This document shows, piece after piece, positions 42,204 through 49,747 of a stretch of 64,000 bases of DNA (the stretch's first letter is position 1; each line of letters starts with the position of its first letter). Source of the DNA: Streptomyces sp. XY006 (GTDB lineage Bacteria; Actinomycetota; Actinomycetes; Streptomycetales; Streptomycetaceae). The stretch is from NCBI RefSeq assembly GCF_002237655.1, contig NZ_NOKT01000020.1, positions 62,001 through 126,000 on the forward strand, read 5' to 3'. The notes under the pieces are model-generated. The model was not told the origin of the DNA. It did not search any database and was given only the letters and a program-made list of their open reading frames with translations. The position numbers and the translations under genes are program-made.

Positions 42204-43106
42204 TCAGCTCGTGAGCACCAGCTCCGAACTGATCGTCTCCCACAGTGCGTTGAACCACAGGTGCGACTGCTCGACGAACGTCGTGTCGCGCAGGCCGGGC
42301 CCCTGCCGGAAGGAGAACAGCATCGACCGGGTGCCCTGGGCGTCGTACATCTCCAGGTGCTCGTGGTCGAACTCCGCCTCCCGGCGGGTCAGCGTGTAGT
42401 ACGCGAACAGCGCCTCCGCGCCGTTGAGCAGGTACAGCTTCACCGGCGGGGTGAAGGGCAGCGCCCGGAACGTGACGTGCACGTCGATGCCGTGGGTGGC
42501 GCGCAGGGCCAGCAGATTGTGCCGGAGCACCTGCCCCTGGGCGTTGCGCATCGCCAGCCACCGCTCGTGCACCCAGTCGTCGCCGTGCCCCTCGACCGGC
42601 ACCGGGAAGGCGAGGTCGATGTCCCGGCTGGGCAGCAGGACCCGGACGTCGACCTTGGCCGGTTTCAGCCGTCCCGCGTGGATCTGGCGCAGTGGCTCAC
42701 CGATGGCGAGCGTGAGCGAGACGGACGTCAGGCACACCGCGTCGATCTCGACGTGCTCCGCCGCGAAGGCCGCCGCGATCCGGGGCGCGAGCGCCACCGT
42801 CGTGGGCAGCGGCGGCGCTTCCGGGCCGGTCAGCGGCCCGGCCGGATCCGCGGCGACGGTCGCCGGGCTGCCCTTGGAGACGTTGGCCAGCAACCGCTCG
42901 CCCTGCAGGATGCGCAGCGCCCGGCGCACCGCTCCGCGCTCGACTCCGAACTCGTGGGCCAGCTGGGCCTGGGTGGGCATGCGTTGCCCCGGCTGCAGCG
43001 CCCCCGACCTGATCCGGGCGCGCAGCTCGTCGGCCACCTCGCGATGTGTTCTCTGTGACCGCTGCGACCTCTTCCGCCCATTGACGGAGGCGTGTTCGGG
43101 GTCCAC
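42204..43106 (-). CDS. GntR-family regulator, DevA-like paralogue (DevE type)
   Basis: 300 residues. Winged helix GQRMPTQAQLAHEFGVERGAV and RRALRILQGERLLANVSKGS; effector domain with SRDIDLAFPVPVEGHGDD and LPFTPPVKLYLLNGAEALFAYYTLTRR, very close to DevA. GTG 43106 is 6 nt after TAGCGT and has no RBS, so it is leaderless. The S. coelicolor gene at this place is a known devA paralogue affecting development. No small membrane-protein gene is divergent from it. Confidence 0.9.
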   Translation of the reverse strand: MDPEHASVNGRKRSQRSQRTHREVADELRARIRSGALQPGQRMPTQAQLAHEFGVERGAVRRALRILQGERLLANVSKGSPATVAADPAGPLTGPEAPPLPTTVALAPRIAAAFAAEHVEIDAVCLTSVSLTLAIGEPLRQIHAGRLKPAKVDVRVLLPSRDIDLAFPVPVEGHGDDWVHERWLAMRNAQGQVLRHNLLALRATHGIDVHVTFRALPFTPPVKLYLLNGAEALFAYYTLTRREAEFDHEHLEMYDAQGTRSMLFSFRQGPGLRDTTFVEQSHLWFNALWETISSELVLTS

Positions 43107-43112
43107 ATCCCA

Positions 43113-43118
43113 ACGCTA
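43113..43118 (-). promoter_or_regulatory. -10 box TAGCGT, leaderless GntR gene
   Basis: TAGCGT on the minus strand, 6 nt before GTG 43106. Confidence 0.55.
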
Positions 43119-43192
43119 CAACTTCCCGCCATCCTTGGGCAGTTCGGCGGAAGGTGGTTATGAGCCGCTTCCAAGTGGAGATAAGTACAGAG

Positions 43193-43209
43193 AAGTTGGT
43201 CACCAACTT
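43193..43209. promoter_or_regulatory. Perfect 17-bp palindrome upstream of the DevA paralogue
   Basis: AAGTTGGT, C, ACCAACTT, 87 bp before the gene. It shares the AAGTTGG word with the devA region. Confidence 0.7.
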
Positions 43210-43357
43210 GCGTGACATGGTCAGACCTTCAGGGCGTTGGCCAGTCCGTTCGGGGGCTCCCTTCCGGAGGGGAGCCGGGAGCCCCACCGGCACGACCACC
43301 ACAACCGAACAGCTCGCTACGGATGCGGGTCCCCGTCCACCGGCAGAAGGGAGCGGC

Positions 43358-44620
43358 TCAGAACAGGTCCGGGCACCACGGCCGCCTGGGCGTACGCAGC
43401 AGGGCGTCGGCCTTCCGGGCGGCGCCCGCTCGTTCTTCCCGCACCCGCCCCAGCGCCGCCAGCCGCACCGCCGACTCGTCCCCGAGCCACAGCGCCCCCA
43501 GCTCGCCCACGCCGAGCGTCAGGTCCGCGCTCGCGGTGGTGGGCGCGCACACCGCCCCACCGGGCGCGGCCTCCAGCCGGTAGCGCCCGCCGGTCAGCCC
43601 GTCCACGCCGGCGACCTCCAGCACCAGCGTCCCCTCCCCCTCGTACGTCCGCGCCTCAAGCGCCCGTTCGACGTCGAGGATGCGCACCCACAGCCAGTCC
43701 GCCAGGGACGTGATCGCGGCCGCCCGCGGATCGGGCAGCAGGTGCGGGAGCAGGTCGTCGGGGGCCCGCCAGCCGCTCTTGACCTTCACGACCCAGTCGA
43801 CCGAGCACAGGTACTGCCACAGGGCGCGCTCCGCGGCCGGCGTCACGCCGGTCAGCCAGCGCACCGTCGCCGTGTTCAACGGCTGCTTGGCATCGCCCCA
43901 GTTGTCGTCCACGTCGTACGCCGCCATGCCCTCGACCTCGCCGGAGGCCGAGCGGTACACGACGTAAAAGGGGTCCTTCCAGGACGGGTCGACCCGTACG
44001 GCGCCGGTGTTCCACTTCCACCACAGCTCGTCGCGGTCGATGGCGCCGGGCTGGCGGCGGCACAGCCGCGCGTGCAGTTCGGGGCCGAGCTTGCGGACCT
44101 CCTCACCGTCCACCAGGTCGATCCGGCCGCCGTCGGCCGGGCCCGCCCAGCGGGCGTCGAGACCGACGCGCGGCACGTCGACCGTCCACTCGGCCATCCA
44201 CGTGGCCGGACCGAAGCCGTAGCGGCCGTAGATCGGGTACTCGGCGGCGACCAGCGTGGCGACGACGTCCCCGCGTTCCCTGGCGGCGGCCAGGTCCCGC
44301 GCCATCATCCGGCTGAGCAGCCCCCGGCGGCGGTGGGTGGCGTGGACGGTGACCCCCGAGACGGCGTCGGCCCTGACGCCCGCCCCGCCGACGGCCGTGA
44401 GCTCCTGGTCGAAGGAGCGGAAGGTCGCCACACACCGGCCGCCGTCGAAGGCGCCGAGGTAGCGGCCGGGGACGAACCGCTCGCGGCGGCCCTCGATCTC
44501 CTCCTCGGACAGCGCGGGCACCCGCAGGAAGCCGGTGTTCACGGCGCGCAGCCAGTCGGTGAACTCTGCTTCGGTGATGGGGCGTACGTCGATGCCGTCG
44601 GCACGTGAGGCGGAGGTCAT
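43358..44620 (-). CDS. Eis-like GNAT N-acetyltransferase
   Basis: 420 residues, full length for Eis. The N-terminal GNAT domain has VSGVTVHATHRRRGLLSRMM (acetyl-CoA loop R-R-x-G-L/A); a second GNAT-like domain follows, and the C-terminal sterol-carrier-like domain ends in a phenylalanine whose carboxylate is the catalytic base in Eis. AEYPIYGRYGFGPAT is also typical. Eis proteins acetylate amines on aminoglycosides or proteins; the native substrate is unknown. TAGCGT lies 6 nt before the ATG. Confidence 0.9.
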   Translation of the reverse strand: MTSASRADGIDVRPITEAEFTDWLRAVNTGFLRVPALSEEEIEGRRERFVPGRYLGAFDGGRCVATFRSFDQELTAVGGAGVRADAVSGVTVHATHRRRGLLSRMMARDLAAARERGDVVATLVAAEYPIYGRYGFGPATWMAEWTVDVPRVGLDARWAGPADGGRIDLVDGEEVRKLGPELHARLCRRQPGAIDRDELWWKWNTGAVRVDPSWKDPFYVVYRSASGEVEGMAAYDVDDNWGDAKQPLNTATVRWLTGVTPAAERALWQYLCSVDWVVKVKSGWRAPDDLLPHLLPDPRAAAITSLADWLWVRILDVERALEARTYEGEGTLVLEVAGVDGLTGGRYRLEAAPGGAVCAPTTASADLTLGVGELGALWLGDESAVRLAALGRVREERAGAARKADALLRTPRRPWCPDLF

Positions 44621-44626
44621 GGCCTC

Positions 44627-44632
44627 ACGCTA
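44627..44632 (-). promoter_or_regulatory. -10 box TAGCGT, leaderless Eis-like gene
   Basis: TAGCGT on the minus strand, 6 nt before the ATG at 44620. Confidence 0.5.
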
Positions 44633-44659
44633 GGCGGAGGGCCGGCCGGTGTCGCGCCA

Positions 44660-44755
44660 ATATCCGACCGGCCCCCGGCGCCGAGCCTCGGGGCGCCGAT
44701 GTCCGACCGGCTCCCGGCGCCGAACCTCGGGGGCGCCGATGTCCGGCCGGCCCCT
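44660..44755. repeat. 39-40 bp tandem repeats downstream of rsiG
   Basis: Two full copies plus a partial third of a unit starting ATGTCCGACCGGCTCCCGGC and ending CTCGGGGCGCCG lie between the rsiG stop and the Eis-like gene start. Confidence 0.85.
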
Positions 44756-44780
44756 CCCCGGCCCCCTGGAGGGAGGCGGC

Positions 44781-45407
44781 TCAGTGCAGCAGGTCGTCGA
44801 CCTGCGCCTCGCCCTCCCGGTAGCGGCGCGCGATCTCCGCGCTGCACTCGTCGGCCGTGCGCTGCAGCCGCTGCCGGCGCCGGGAGACCTGCTGCTCGTG
44901 CCGCACGAGCCGCGCGATCCCCGTGTTCAGCTCCAGGTCCGTACGCGCGTCCAGGTCGGACAGCTCGACCTCGTCGAGCATCTCCGCGGCCAGCCGCCGG
45001 TACTCCTCGCCCTGCGGGGTGCCCAGGGTGACGTGCCGGGCGGAGGAGCGGTGCCGGGCCGGGGCGTCCTGCAGGATCTCCGCCAGCCGCTCCACGACGG
45101 ACGCCTCCGCGGGAGCGGGGGCCACCTCCACCGGCGTGCGCCGCGCCAGCTCCGCGCGCAGGATGTCGATACGCCCCTGCAGCAGCCGCCGCAGATAGCT
45201 GAGGTCGGCCTCGTCGCGCTGGGCCTCGCGGCGCAGCGCGCGCAGCTCGGGCAGGCTCAGCGCGGTCGGACCGGGCCCGGGAGCGTCCCCGGGCAGCCGG
45301 GGGCTGTCCGTGCGCTGGGTGGGCGGCCGGTGGTACTCCGACGTCCCGATCCCCGTGTATGCCGACCGGACAGCCCCCGGGTGCTGCCCGGTGCTTGGTG
45401 TGCTCAT
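44781..45407 (-). CDS. rsiG: RsiG, c-di-GMP-dependent anti-sigma factor for WhiG
   Basis: 208 residues from the ATG at 45407. The c-di-GMP signature E-x3-S-x2-R-x3-Q-x3-D is present twice: residues 66-81 (Glu66, Ser70, Arg73, Gln77, Asp81) and 171-186 (Glu171, Ser175, Arg178, Gln182, Asp186), each in a helix of the antiparallel coiled coil. In Streptomyces RsiG with c-di-GMP holds the sporulation sigma factor WhiG inactive. Longer in-frame starts are rejected because GAGGC precedes this ATG and upstream codon use is poor. Confidence 0.95.
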   Translation of the reverse strand: MSTPSTGQHPGAVRSAYTGIGTSEYHRPPTQRTDSPRLPGDAPGPGPTALSLPELRALRREAQRDEADLSYLRRLLQGRIDILRAELARRTPVEVAPAPAEASVVERLAEILQDAPARHRSSARHVTLGTPQGEEYRRLAAEMLDEVELSDLDARTDLELNTGIARLVRHEQQVSRRRQRLQRTADECSAEIARRYREGEAQVDDLLH

Positions 45408-45619
45408 GTGCCTCAACCGTCCCCTCGACCGGTGTGTGAATGCATCGTGCCACCCCAAGTGGCCGCTATGGGAACGAGTGCCCCCGATAGGCCCCAGATG
45501 GGCGGTTAAGCAGCAAAATACGGTCCAGCACTGGCAGTTGGCGCCCGGCGCAAACCACCCTTTCGGGCCATGCGCGCACCGCACGCGGCACTGACTTCAC
45601 CTCCCGGCATGATGGACAC

Positions 45620-46045
45620 ATGCGAGCTGTGGTGCAGAGGGTGGACGGCGCGAGCGTCGTCGTGGACGGCGAGACGGTGGGGTCGATCGAGGGCGAGGGG
45701 CTGTGCGTCCTCGTCGGCGTGACCCACGAGGACACCAAGGAGAAGGCCGCCCAGCTGGCCCGCAAGCTGTGGTCGATCCGCATGCTGCACGACGAGAAGT
45801 CCTGCAGCGACACCGGCGCCCCCCTGCTGGTGATCAGCCAGTTCACGCTCTACGGAGACGCCCGCAAGGGCCGCCGCCCCACGTGGAACGCGGCCGCCCC
45901 CGGGGACGTCGCCGAGCCGCTGGTGGACGAGGTGGTGGCTCAGCTGCGCTCGCTGGGCGCGACGGTGGCGACGGGCCGTTTCGGGGCGGCGATGCGTGTA
46001 TCACTGACGAACGACGGCCCGTTCACCGTGCTGATCGAAATCTGA
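45620..46045 (+). CDS. dtd: D-aminoacyl-tRNA deacylase
   Basis: 141 residues, normal for DTD. It begins MRAVVQRVDGASVVVDG; the active-site segments are LLVISQFTLYGDARKGRRP (with SQxT) and the cross-subunit GP motif near TNDGPFTVLIEI. It removes D-amino acids mischarged on tRNA. CATGAT lies 6 nt before the ATG, so it may be leaderless. Confidence 0.96.
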   Translation: MRAVVQRVDGASVVVDGETVGSIEGEGLCVLVGVTHEDTKEKAAQLARKLWSIRMLHDEKSCSDTGAPLLVISQFTLYGDARKGRRPTWNAAAPGDVAEPLVDEVVAQLRSLGATVATGRFGAAMRVSLTNDGPFTVLIEI

Positions 46046-46064
46046 CCCGAAAGATCTACAAGCC

Positions 46065-47030
46065 TTACGGCTCGACGACGACTTCCTGGGCCGCGGCCGT
46101 GTCACCGGCCACCAGCGGAGCGTCCACGGCCACGTTCCGCTTGACCAGGGCGAGGGCGACCGGGCCCAGCTCGTGGTGGCGGGCGGAGGTCGTGATGAAG
46201 CCGATCTTCCGGCCGTCGGGCCCGTCCTCCGCGAGGCGGAGCTCGGTGCCGGCCACCGGCAGGTGGACCTCGCTGCCGTCCAGGTGCAGGAAGACCAGGC
46301 GGCGCGGCGGCTTGCCCAGGTTCTGCACCCGGGCGACCGTCTCCTGGCCCCGGTAGCAGCCCTTCTGAAGATGCACCGCCGAGCCGATCCAGCCCAGCTC
46401 GTGCGGGATGGTGCGGTGGTCGGTCTCGAAGCCGAGCCGGGGCCGGTGCTGCTCCACGCGCAGCGCCTCGTAGGCGAGGATCCCGGCGGGCGGCCCGGCC
46501 TGCGCGGCGTACGCCTCCAGGTCGGCGCGCGGCAGGAACAGGTCCCGGCCGTGCGGGGTCTCCCGGACGGCGACGCCCTCGGGGACCTCGGCGATGGAGC
46601 CGGCCGGCAGGTGGACGACCGCGATGTCGGCGGTCCGGTCGGCGACCTCGACCTTGTAGAAGAACTTCATCGACTCCAGGTAGGCGATCAGCGCCTCCTG
46701 GGTGCCCGGCTCGACGTGGGCCCAGACCGTCTCCCCGTCGTCGACGAGGTACAGGGCGTGCTCGATGTGGCCGTTCGCGGAGAGGATCAGCGCCTCGGTG
46801 GCACGGCCCGGCGGGAGCTCGCTGACGTGCTGGGTGAGCAGCAGGTGCAGCCAGGCCAGCCGGTCCTCGCCGGTGACGGTGACGACCCCCCGGTGGGAGA
46901 GGTCCACGAATCCGGCGCCGTCGGCGAGGGCGCGCTGCTCCCGGAACAGATCGCCGTAGTGGGCGGCGACGCCTTCGTCCACGCCCTCGGCGGGGACGGC
47001 ACCGGGCAGGGTCAGCAGAGGGCTCTTCAT
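46065..47030 (-). CDS. YgfZ/GcvT-family folate-binding protein
   Basis: 321 residues. The YgfZ motif K-G-C-Y-x-G-Q-E is present (LQKGCYRGQETVARVQNLGK), after a GcvT-like N-terminal domain (DLSHRGVVTVTGEDRLAWLHLLLTQ). YgfZ/IBA57-like proteins help repair or assemble Fe-S clusters using folate. TAGGCT lies 7 nt before the ATG on the minus strand with no RBS. Confidence 0.93.
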   Translation of the reverse strand: MKSPLLTLPGAVPAEGVDEGVAAHYGDLFREQRALADGAGFVDLSHRGVVTVTGEDRLAWLHLLLTQHVSELPPGRATEALILSANGHIEHALYLVDDGETVWAHVEPGTQEALIAYLESMKFFYKVEVADRTADIAVVHLPAGSIAEVPEGVAVRETPHGRDLFLPRADLEAYAAQAGPPAGILAYEALRVEQHRPRLGFETDHRTIPHELGWIGSAVHLQKGCYRGQETVARVQNLGKPPRRLVFLHLDGSEVHLPVAGTELRLAEDGPDGRKIGFITTSARHHELGPVALALVKRNVAVDAPLVAGDTAAAQEVVVEP

Positions 47031-47037
47031 ATCCCCA

Positions 47038-47043
47038 AGCCTA
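47038..47043 (-). promoter_or_regulatory. -10 box TAGGCT, leaderless ygfZ-like gene
   Basis: TAGGCT on the minus strand, 7 nt before the ATG at 47030. It overlaps the end of nur. Confidence 0.5.
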
Positions 47044-47478
47044 CGACTCGGTAGTTGAAGCCTTGAGCGTGCAGTCCCGGCACCGGCCGAAGATCGCGAA
47101 GTGCTTCATGTCCGTGTCGAACCCGAAGGTCTCCCGCAGCTTGTCCGTGAACTCGGCGGCCACGGAGACGTCCGCCTCGATCACGTTCTGGCAGTCCCGG
47201 CACACCAGGTGGATGTGGTGGTGCCGGTCCGCGAGGTGGTACGTCGGTGCCCCGTGGCCCAGGTGCGCGTGGCTGACCAGGCCGAGCTCCTCCAGGAGCT
47301 CCAGCGTCCGGTACACCGTGGAAATGTTGACCCCCGACGCCGTCTTCCTCACTTCCACGAGGATGTCGTCGGGGGTCGCGTGTTCCAGGGTGTCCACGGC
47401 TTCGAGCACGAGTTGCCGCTGCGGGGTCAGCCGGTAGCCGCGCTGCCGCAGATCGCTCTTCCAGTCGGTGCTCACCAC
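47041..47478 (-). CDS. nur: Nickel-responsive Fur-family regulator Nur
   Basis: 145 residues, close to S. coelicolor Nur. DNA-binding domain: RQRGYRLTPQRQLVLEAVD and GVNISTVYRTLELLEELGLV. Metal ligands are visible in HAHLGHGAPTYHLADRHHHIH, with CRDC and a second CRDC near the C-terminus. Nur-Ni represses sodF and nickel uptake genes and allows sodN expression. It starts GTG-GTG, 7 nt after TAGACT, so it is leaderless. Confidence 0.95.
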   Translation of the reverse strand: MVSTDWKSDLRQRGYRLTPQRQLVLEAVDTLEHATPDDILVEVRKTASGVNISTVYRTLELLEELGLVSHAHLGHGAPTYHLADRHHHIHLVCRDCQNVIEADVSVAAEFTDKLRETFGFDTDMKHFAIFGRCRDCTLKASTTES

Positions 47479-47485
47479 ACGGACG

Positions 47486-47491
47486 AGTCTA
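47486..47491 (-). promoter_or_regulatory. -10 box TAGACT, leaderless nur
   Basis: TAGACT on the minus strand, 7 nt before GTG 47478. The neighbouring gene's stop is 3 bp away. Confidence 0.55.
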
Positions 47492-47494
47492 GGA

Positions 47495-48070
47495 CTACTT
47501 GAAGAAGGCGATGCCGTCGTCCGGCATGTCGTCGGGCAGGGCCTTGGCCCAGCGCTCGACCTCCTCCGGCGTGACGACCTTCTTCAGGTGGGCCGACATG
47601 TAGGGGCGCAGCTCGACGTCGGGGGTCTGCTTCTCGCCGACCCACATCAGGTCGCTCTTGACGTAGCCGTACAGCCGCTTGCCGCCGGTGTAGGGCTGCG
47701 AGGAGGCCGTGCGGGCCACCGCGTCCGTCACGAGGTCGATCTGCGGCTTCTTGTCCGCCAGCTCGCCGTACCAGATCTCGATGACGCCGTCGTCGCGGGT
47801 CATCGTGACCTCGACCTTGCGGTCGGCGTCGACGCGCCAGTAGCCGTGCTCGGACTCCAGCGGGCGGACCTTGTTGCCGTCGTTGTCCAGGACCCACGTG
47901 TGGGACCGGTACTCCAGGAAGTCCCGGCCGTCGTGGGTGAAGGCGACCTCCTGCCCGAAGTTGCACTTCTCGGAGCCGGGGAAGTCGTGCACGCCGGCGC
48001 CCGCCCAGTTGCCGAGCAGGAAGGCGAGCGGGACGAGGTCCTTGTGGAGGTCGGACGGGATCTCGATCAT
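47495..48070 (-). CDS. Nitrobindin-like/FABP-family heme-binding beta-barrel protein
   Basis: 191 residues. The family motif G-x-W-x-G-x-G is LLGNWAGAGVHDFPG; further strands include FLEYRSHTWVLD and HGYWRVDADRKVEVTM. A late histidine (YMSAHLKKV) is in the position of the heme ligand of nitrobindins. These proteins isomerise or scavenge peroxynitrite/NO-derived species in other systems. Confidence 0.88.
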   Translation of the reverse strand: MIEIPSDLHKDLVPLAFLLGNWAGAGVHDFPGSEKCNFGQEVAFTHDGRDFLEYRSHTWVLDNDGNKVRPLESEHGYWRVDADRKVEVTMTRDDGVIEIWYGELADKKPQIDLVTDAVARTASSQPYTGGKRLYGYVKSDLMWVGEKQTPDVELRPYMSAHLKKVVTPEEVERWAKALPDDMPDDGIAFFK

Positions 48071-48090
48071 CAGAACTTCCTAGAGGTGGG

Positions 48091-48189
48091 TCAGCGCTGG
48101 CCCTGGTACAGCTTCTTCACGGTCAGTCCGGCGAACGCGAGGACGCCGACGGCGACCAGGACCAACAGGATTTCGAAGAAAAGCTCCAC
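48091..48189 (-). CDS. 32-residue single-helix membrane protein
   Basis: GTG 48189 with AAGGAG 6 nt upstream. Nearly all of residues 4-26 is a hydrophobic helix (FFEILLVLVAVGVLAFAGL), ending in TVKKLYQGQR. It follows the divergent DsrE gene region and precedes the nitrobindin gene by 20 bp in the same direction, so co-transcription is likely. Confidence 0.75.
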   Translation of the reverse strand: MELFFEILLVLVAVGVLAFAGLTVKKLYQGQR

Positions 48190-48260
48190 GGGGTGCTCCT
48201 TGAGCGGGGTGCGGATGTAAGCACAGGGCCGGCCCCAGCTTACGCGGGCCCTCGCGGCAC

Positions 48261-48266
48261 TACGAT
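48261..48266 (+). promoter_or_regulatory. -10 box TACGAT, leaderless DsrE gene
   Basis: TACGAT, 7 nt before the ATG at 48274. Confidence 0.55.
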
Positions 48267-48273
48267 TCCGGCT

Positions 48274-48636
48274 ATGGCGAAGAAGCTGGTGATCAAGGTG
48301 ACGGCCGGGGCGGACGCCCCCGAGCGGTGTTCCCAGGCGTTCACGGTCGCGGCGGTGGCCGTGGCGAGCGGCGTCGACGTCTCCCTGTGGCTGACCGGCG
48401 AGTCCGCCTGGTTCGCGCTCCCCGGCCGCGCCGCCGAGTTCGAGCTGCCGCACGCGGCGCCCCTGCCCGACCTGCTGGAGTCGGTCCTGGCGGCCGGCCG
48501 GGTCACCCTGTGCACGCAGTGCGCGGCCCGGCGCGAGATCACGGAGAAGGACGTCATCGAGGGCGTGCGCATCGCGGGCGCGCAGGTCTTCGTGCAGGAG
48601 GCGCTGGCGGACGAGACGCAGGCCCTCGTCTACTGA
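48274..48636 (+). CDS. DsrE-family protein
   Basis: 120 residues from the ATG at 48274. Fold segments KKLVIKVTAGADAPERCSQAF, GVDVSLWLTGESAWFAL and VTLCTQCAARREITEKDVIEG match the DsrE/TusD-like alpha-beta family; the CTQC pair may be redox- or sulfur-active. Its stop codon overlaps the stop codon region of the convergent VOC gene. Confidence 0.87.
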   Translation: MAKKLVIKVTAGADAPERCSQAFTVAAVAVASGVDVSLWLTGESAWFALPGRAAEFELPHAAPLPDLLESVLAAGRVTLCTQCAARREITEKDVIEGVRIAGAQVFVQEALADETQALVY

Positions 48637-49025
48637 GCCTCCCCGGGCGGCAGGGTCTGGTCCGTGCAGAGGCAGAAGGGGTGGCCGGCGGGGTCCAGCA
48701 GCACCCGGACGTGGTCCTGCGGCTGGAACTGCGCGAGCCGCGCCCCCAGGGGCAGGGCCCGGGCGGTCTCCCGCGCCACGTCGTCGACCTCGATGTCCAG
48801 GTGGACCATCATCTGCTGCCGGTCCGGGCCGCTCGGCCAGACGGGCGGCACGTAGGCGGGCTCGGTCTGGAAGGACAGGCCCGTCCCGCCGCCGGGCGGC
48901 CGGATGTGCACCCAGTCGGGGCCGTCCTCGTCCCGCCACACGCCCCAGCCGGGCAGCAGCCGCAGGTAGAAGCCCGCGAGTTCCCGGGCGTCCGGCGCGT
49001 CCAGCACTGCCGCTGTCAGTCTCAT
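48630..49025 (-). CDS. VOC (glyoxalase-like) family protein
   Basis: 131 residues, full length. Two beta-alpha-beta modules: RLTAAVLDAPDARELAGFYLRLL and VHLDIEVDDVARETARAL, ending LLDPAGHPFCLCTDQ. Typical of putative enzymes in drug or metabolite handling; metal ligands of true glyoxalase I are not obvious. It overlaps the DsrE gene tail to tail by 7 bp. Confidence 0.87.
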   Translation of the reverse strand: MRLTAAVLDAPDARELAGFYLRLLPGWGVWRDEDGPDWVHIRPPGGGTGLSFQTEPAYVPPVWPSGPDRQQMMVHLDIEVDDVARETARALPLGARLAQFQPQDHVRVLLDPAGHPFCLCTDQTLPPGEAQ

Positions 49026-49068
49026 GGAGCCGGGATACCCCGGGCGGCCGGGAGGGCTCCCCCGAGCC

Positions 49069-49329
49069 TCACCGTGGGCGTTTCCTGCCGTCCAGCTCGT
49101 CCCACCACTCGTCGGACTGGGGATCGCCGGAAGGGTCGTCCCACCACCGGTCCTCGGGGCCGCGCCGGTTGGCGACCATGGCCGCCACGGGCGGGATGAC
49201 CATGGCGACGACGCACATCCCGACGGCCACGGGCACGGACCACAGCCGCACGACGCCCCAGGCCAGGACGAAGAGGCCGATGCACAGGCCCATCATGGCG
49301 AAGTAGGTGCGCCGCCGCCGTGCGTACAT
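49069..49329 (-). CDS. DUF3099 membrane protein
   Basis: 86 residues from the ATG at 49329. Two membrane helices (YFAMMGLCIGLFVLAWGVVRL and VAVGMCVVAMVIPPVAAMVA) after a basic start MYARRRR, then an acidic Trp-rich tail (RWWDDPSGDP, DEWWDEL). TACGCT lies 6 nt before the ATG. Function unknown. Confidence 0.85.
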   Translation of the reverse strand: MYARRRRTYFAMMGLCIGLFVLAWGVVRLWSVPVAVGMCVVAMVIPPVAAMVANRRGPEDRWWDDPSGDPQSDEWWDELDGRKRPR

Positions 49330-49335
49330 GTCTCC

Positions 49336-49341
49336 AGCGTA
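49336..49341 (-). promoter_or_regulatory. -10 box TACGCT, leaderless DUF3099 gene
   Basis: TACGCT on the minus strand, 6 nt before the ATG at 49329. Confidence 0.5.
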
Positions 49342-49356
49342 GGTCCGGGCAGGCCG

Positions 49357-49399
49357 AAGGGCCGCACCCCAGGCGTCCAACCCGGTGGGTGCGGCCCTT
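49357..49399 (-). terminator. Terminator of the sulfurtransferase-DUF1416 operon
   Basis: A perfect 13-bp stem AAGGGCCGCACCC / GGGTGCGGCCCTT with a 17-nt loop, 18 bp past the DUF1416 stop. Confidence 0.8.
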
Positions 49400-49416
49400 G
49401 TGAAAACCGGTCGCCG

Positions 49417-49704
49417 TCAGACGGCGATCGCGACCTCCGCCAGTCCGCCCTGCTGGGCGACGACCGTGCGGTCGGCGGTGGCGCCGGGCACGAGGGCACG
49501 GACGGTCCAGGTGCCCTCGGCCGCGTAGAAGCGGAACTGTCCGGTCGCCGAGGTCGGCACCTCGGCCGTGAACTCGCCGGTCGAGTCCAGCAGGCGGACG
49601 TAGCCCACCACGGGCTCGCCGTCCTTGGTCACCTGACCCTGGATCGTGGTCTCACCGGGCTTGATCGTCGAGGCGTCGGGGCCGCCGGCCTTCGCACCAC
49701 ACAT
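49417..49704 (-). CDS. DUF1416 (SseC-like) protein
   Basis: 95 residues: MCGAKAGG at the N-terminus, then a beta-sandwich (ETTIQGQVTKDGEPVVGYVRLLD, GQFRFYAAEGTWTVRALVPG). In mycobacteria the same protein (SseC) sits next to the CysA thiosulfate sulfurtransferase, as here, 43 bp downstream of it. A role in sulfur relay or thiosulfate handling is inferred from this conserved pairing. Confidence 0.9.
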   Translation of the reverse strand: MCGAKAGGPDASTIKPGETTIQGQVTKDGEPVVGYVRLLDSTGEFTAEVPTSATGQFRFYAAEGTWTVRALVPGATADRTVVAQQGGLAEVAIAV

Positions 49705-49747
49705 GTCGTACTCCTGTAGGGGTTGGGGAGAGGTCGGTCGGGGTCGC

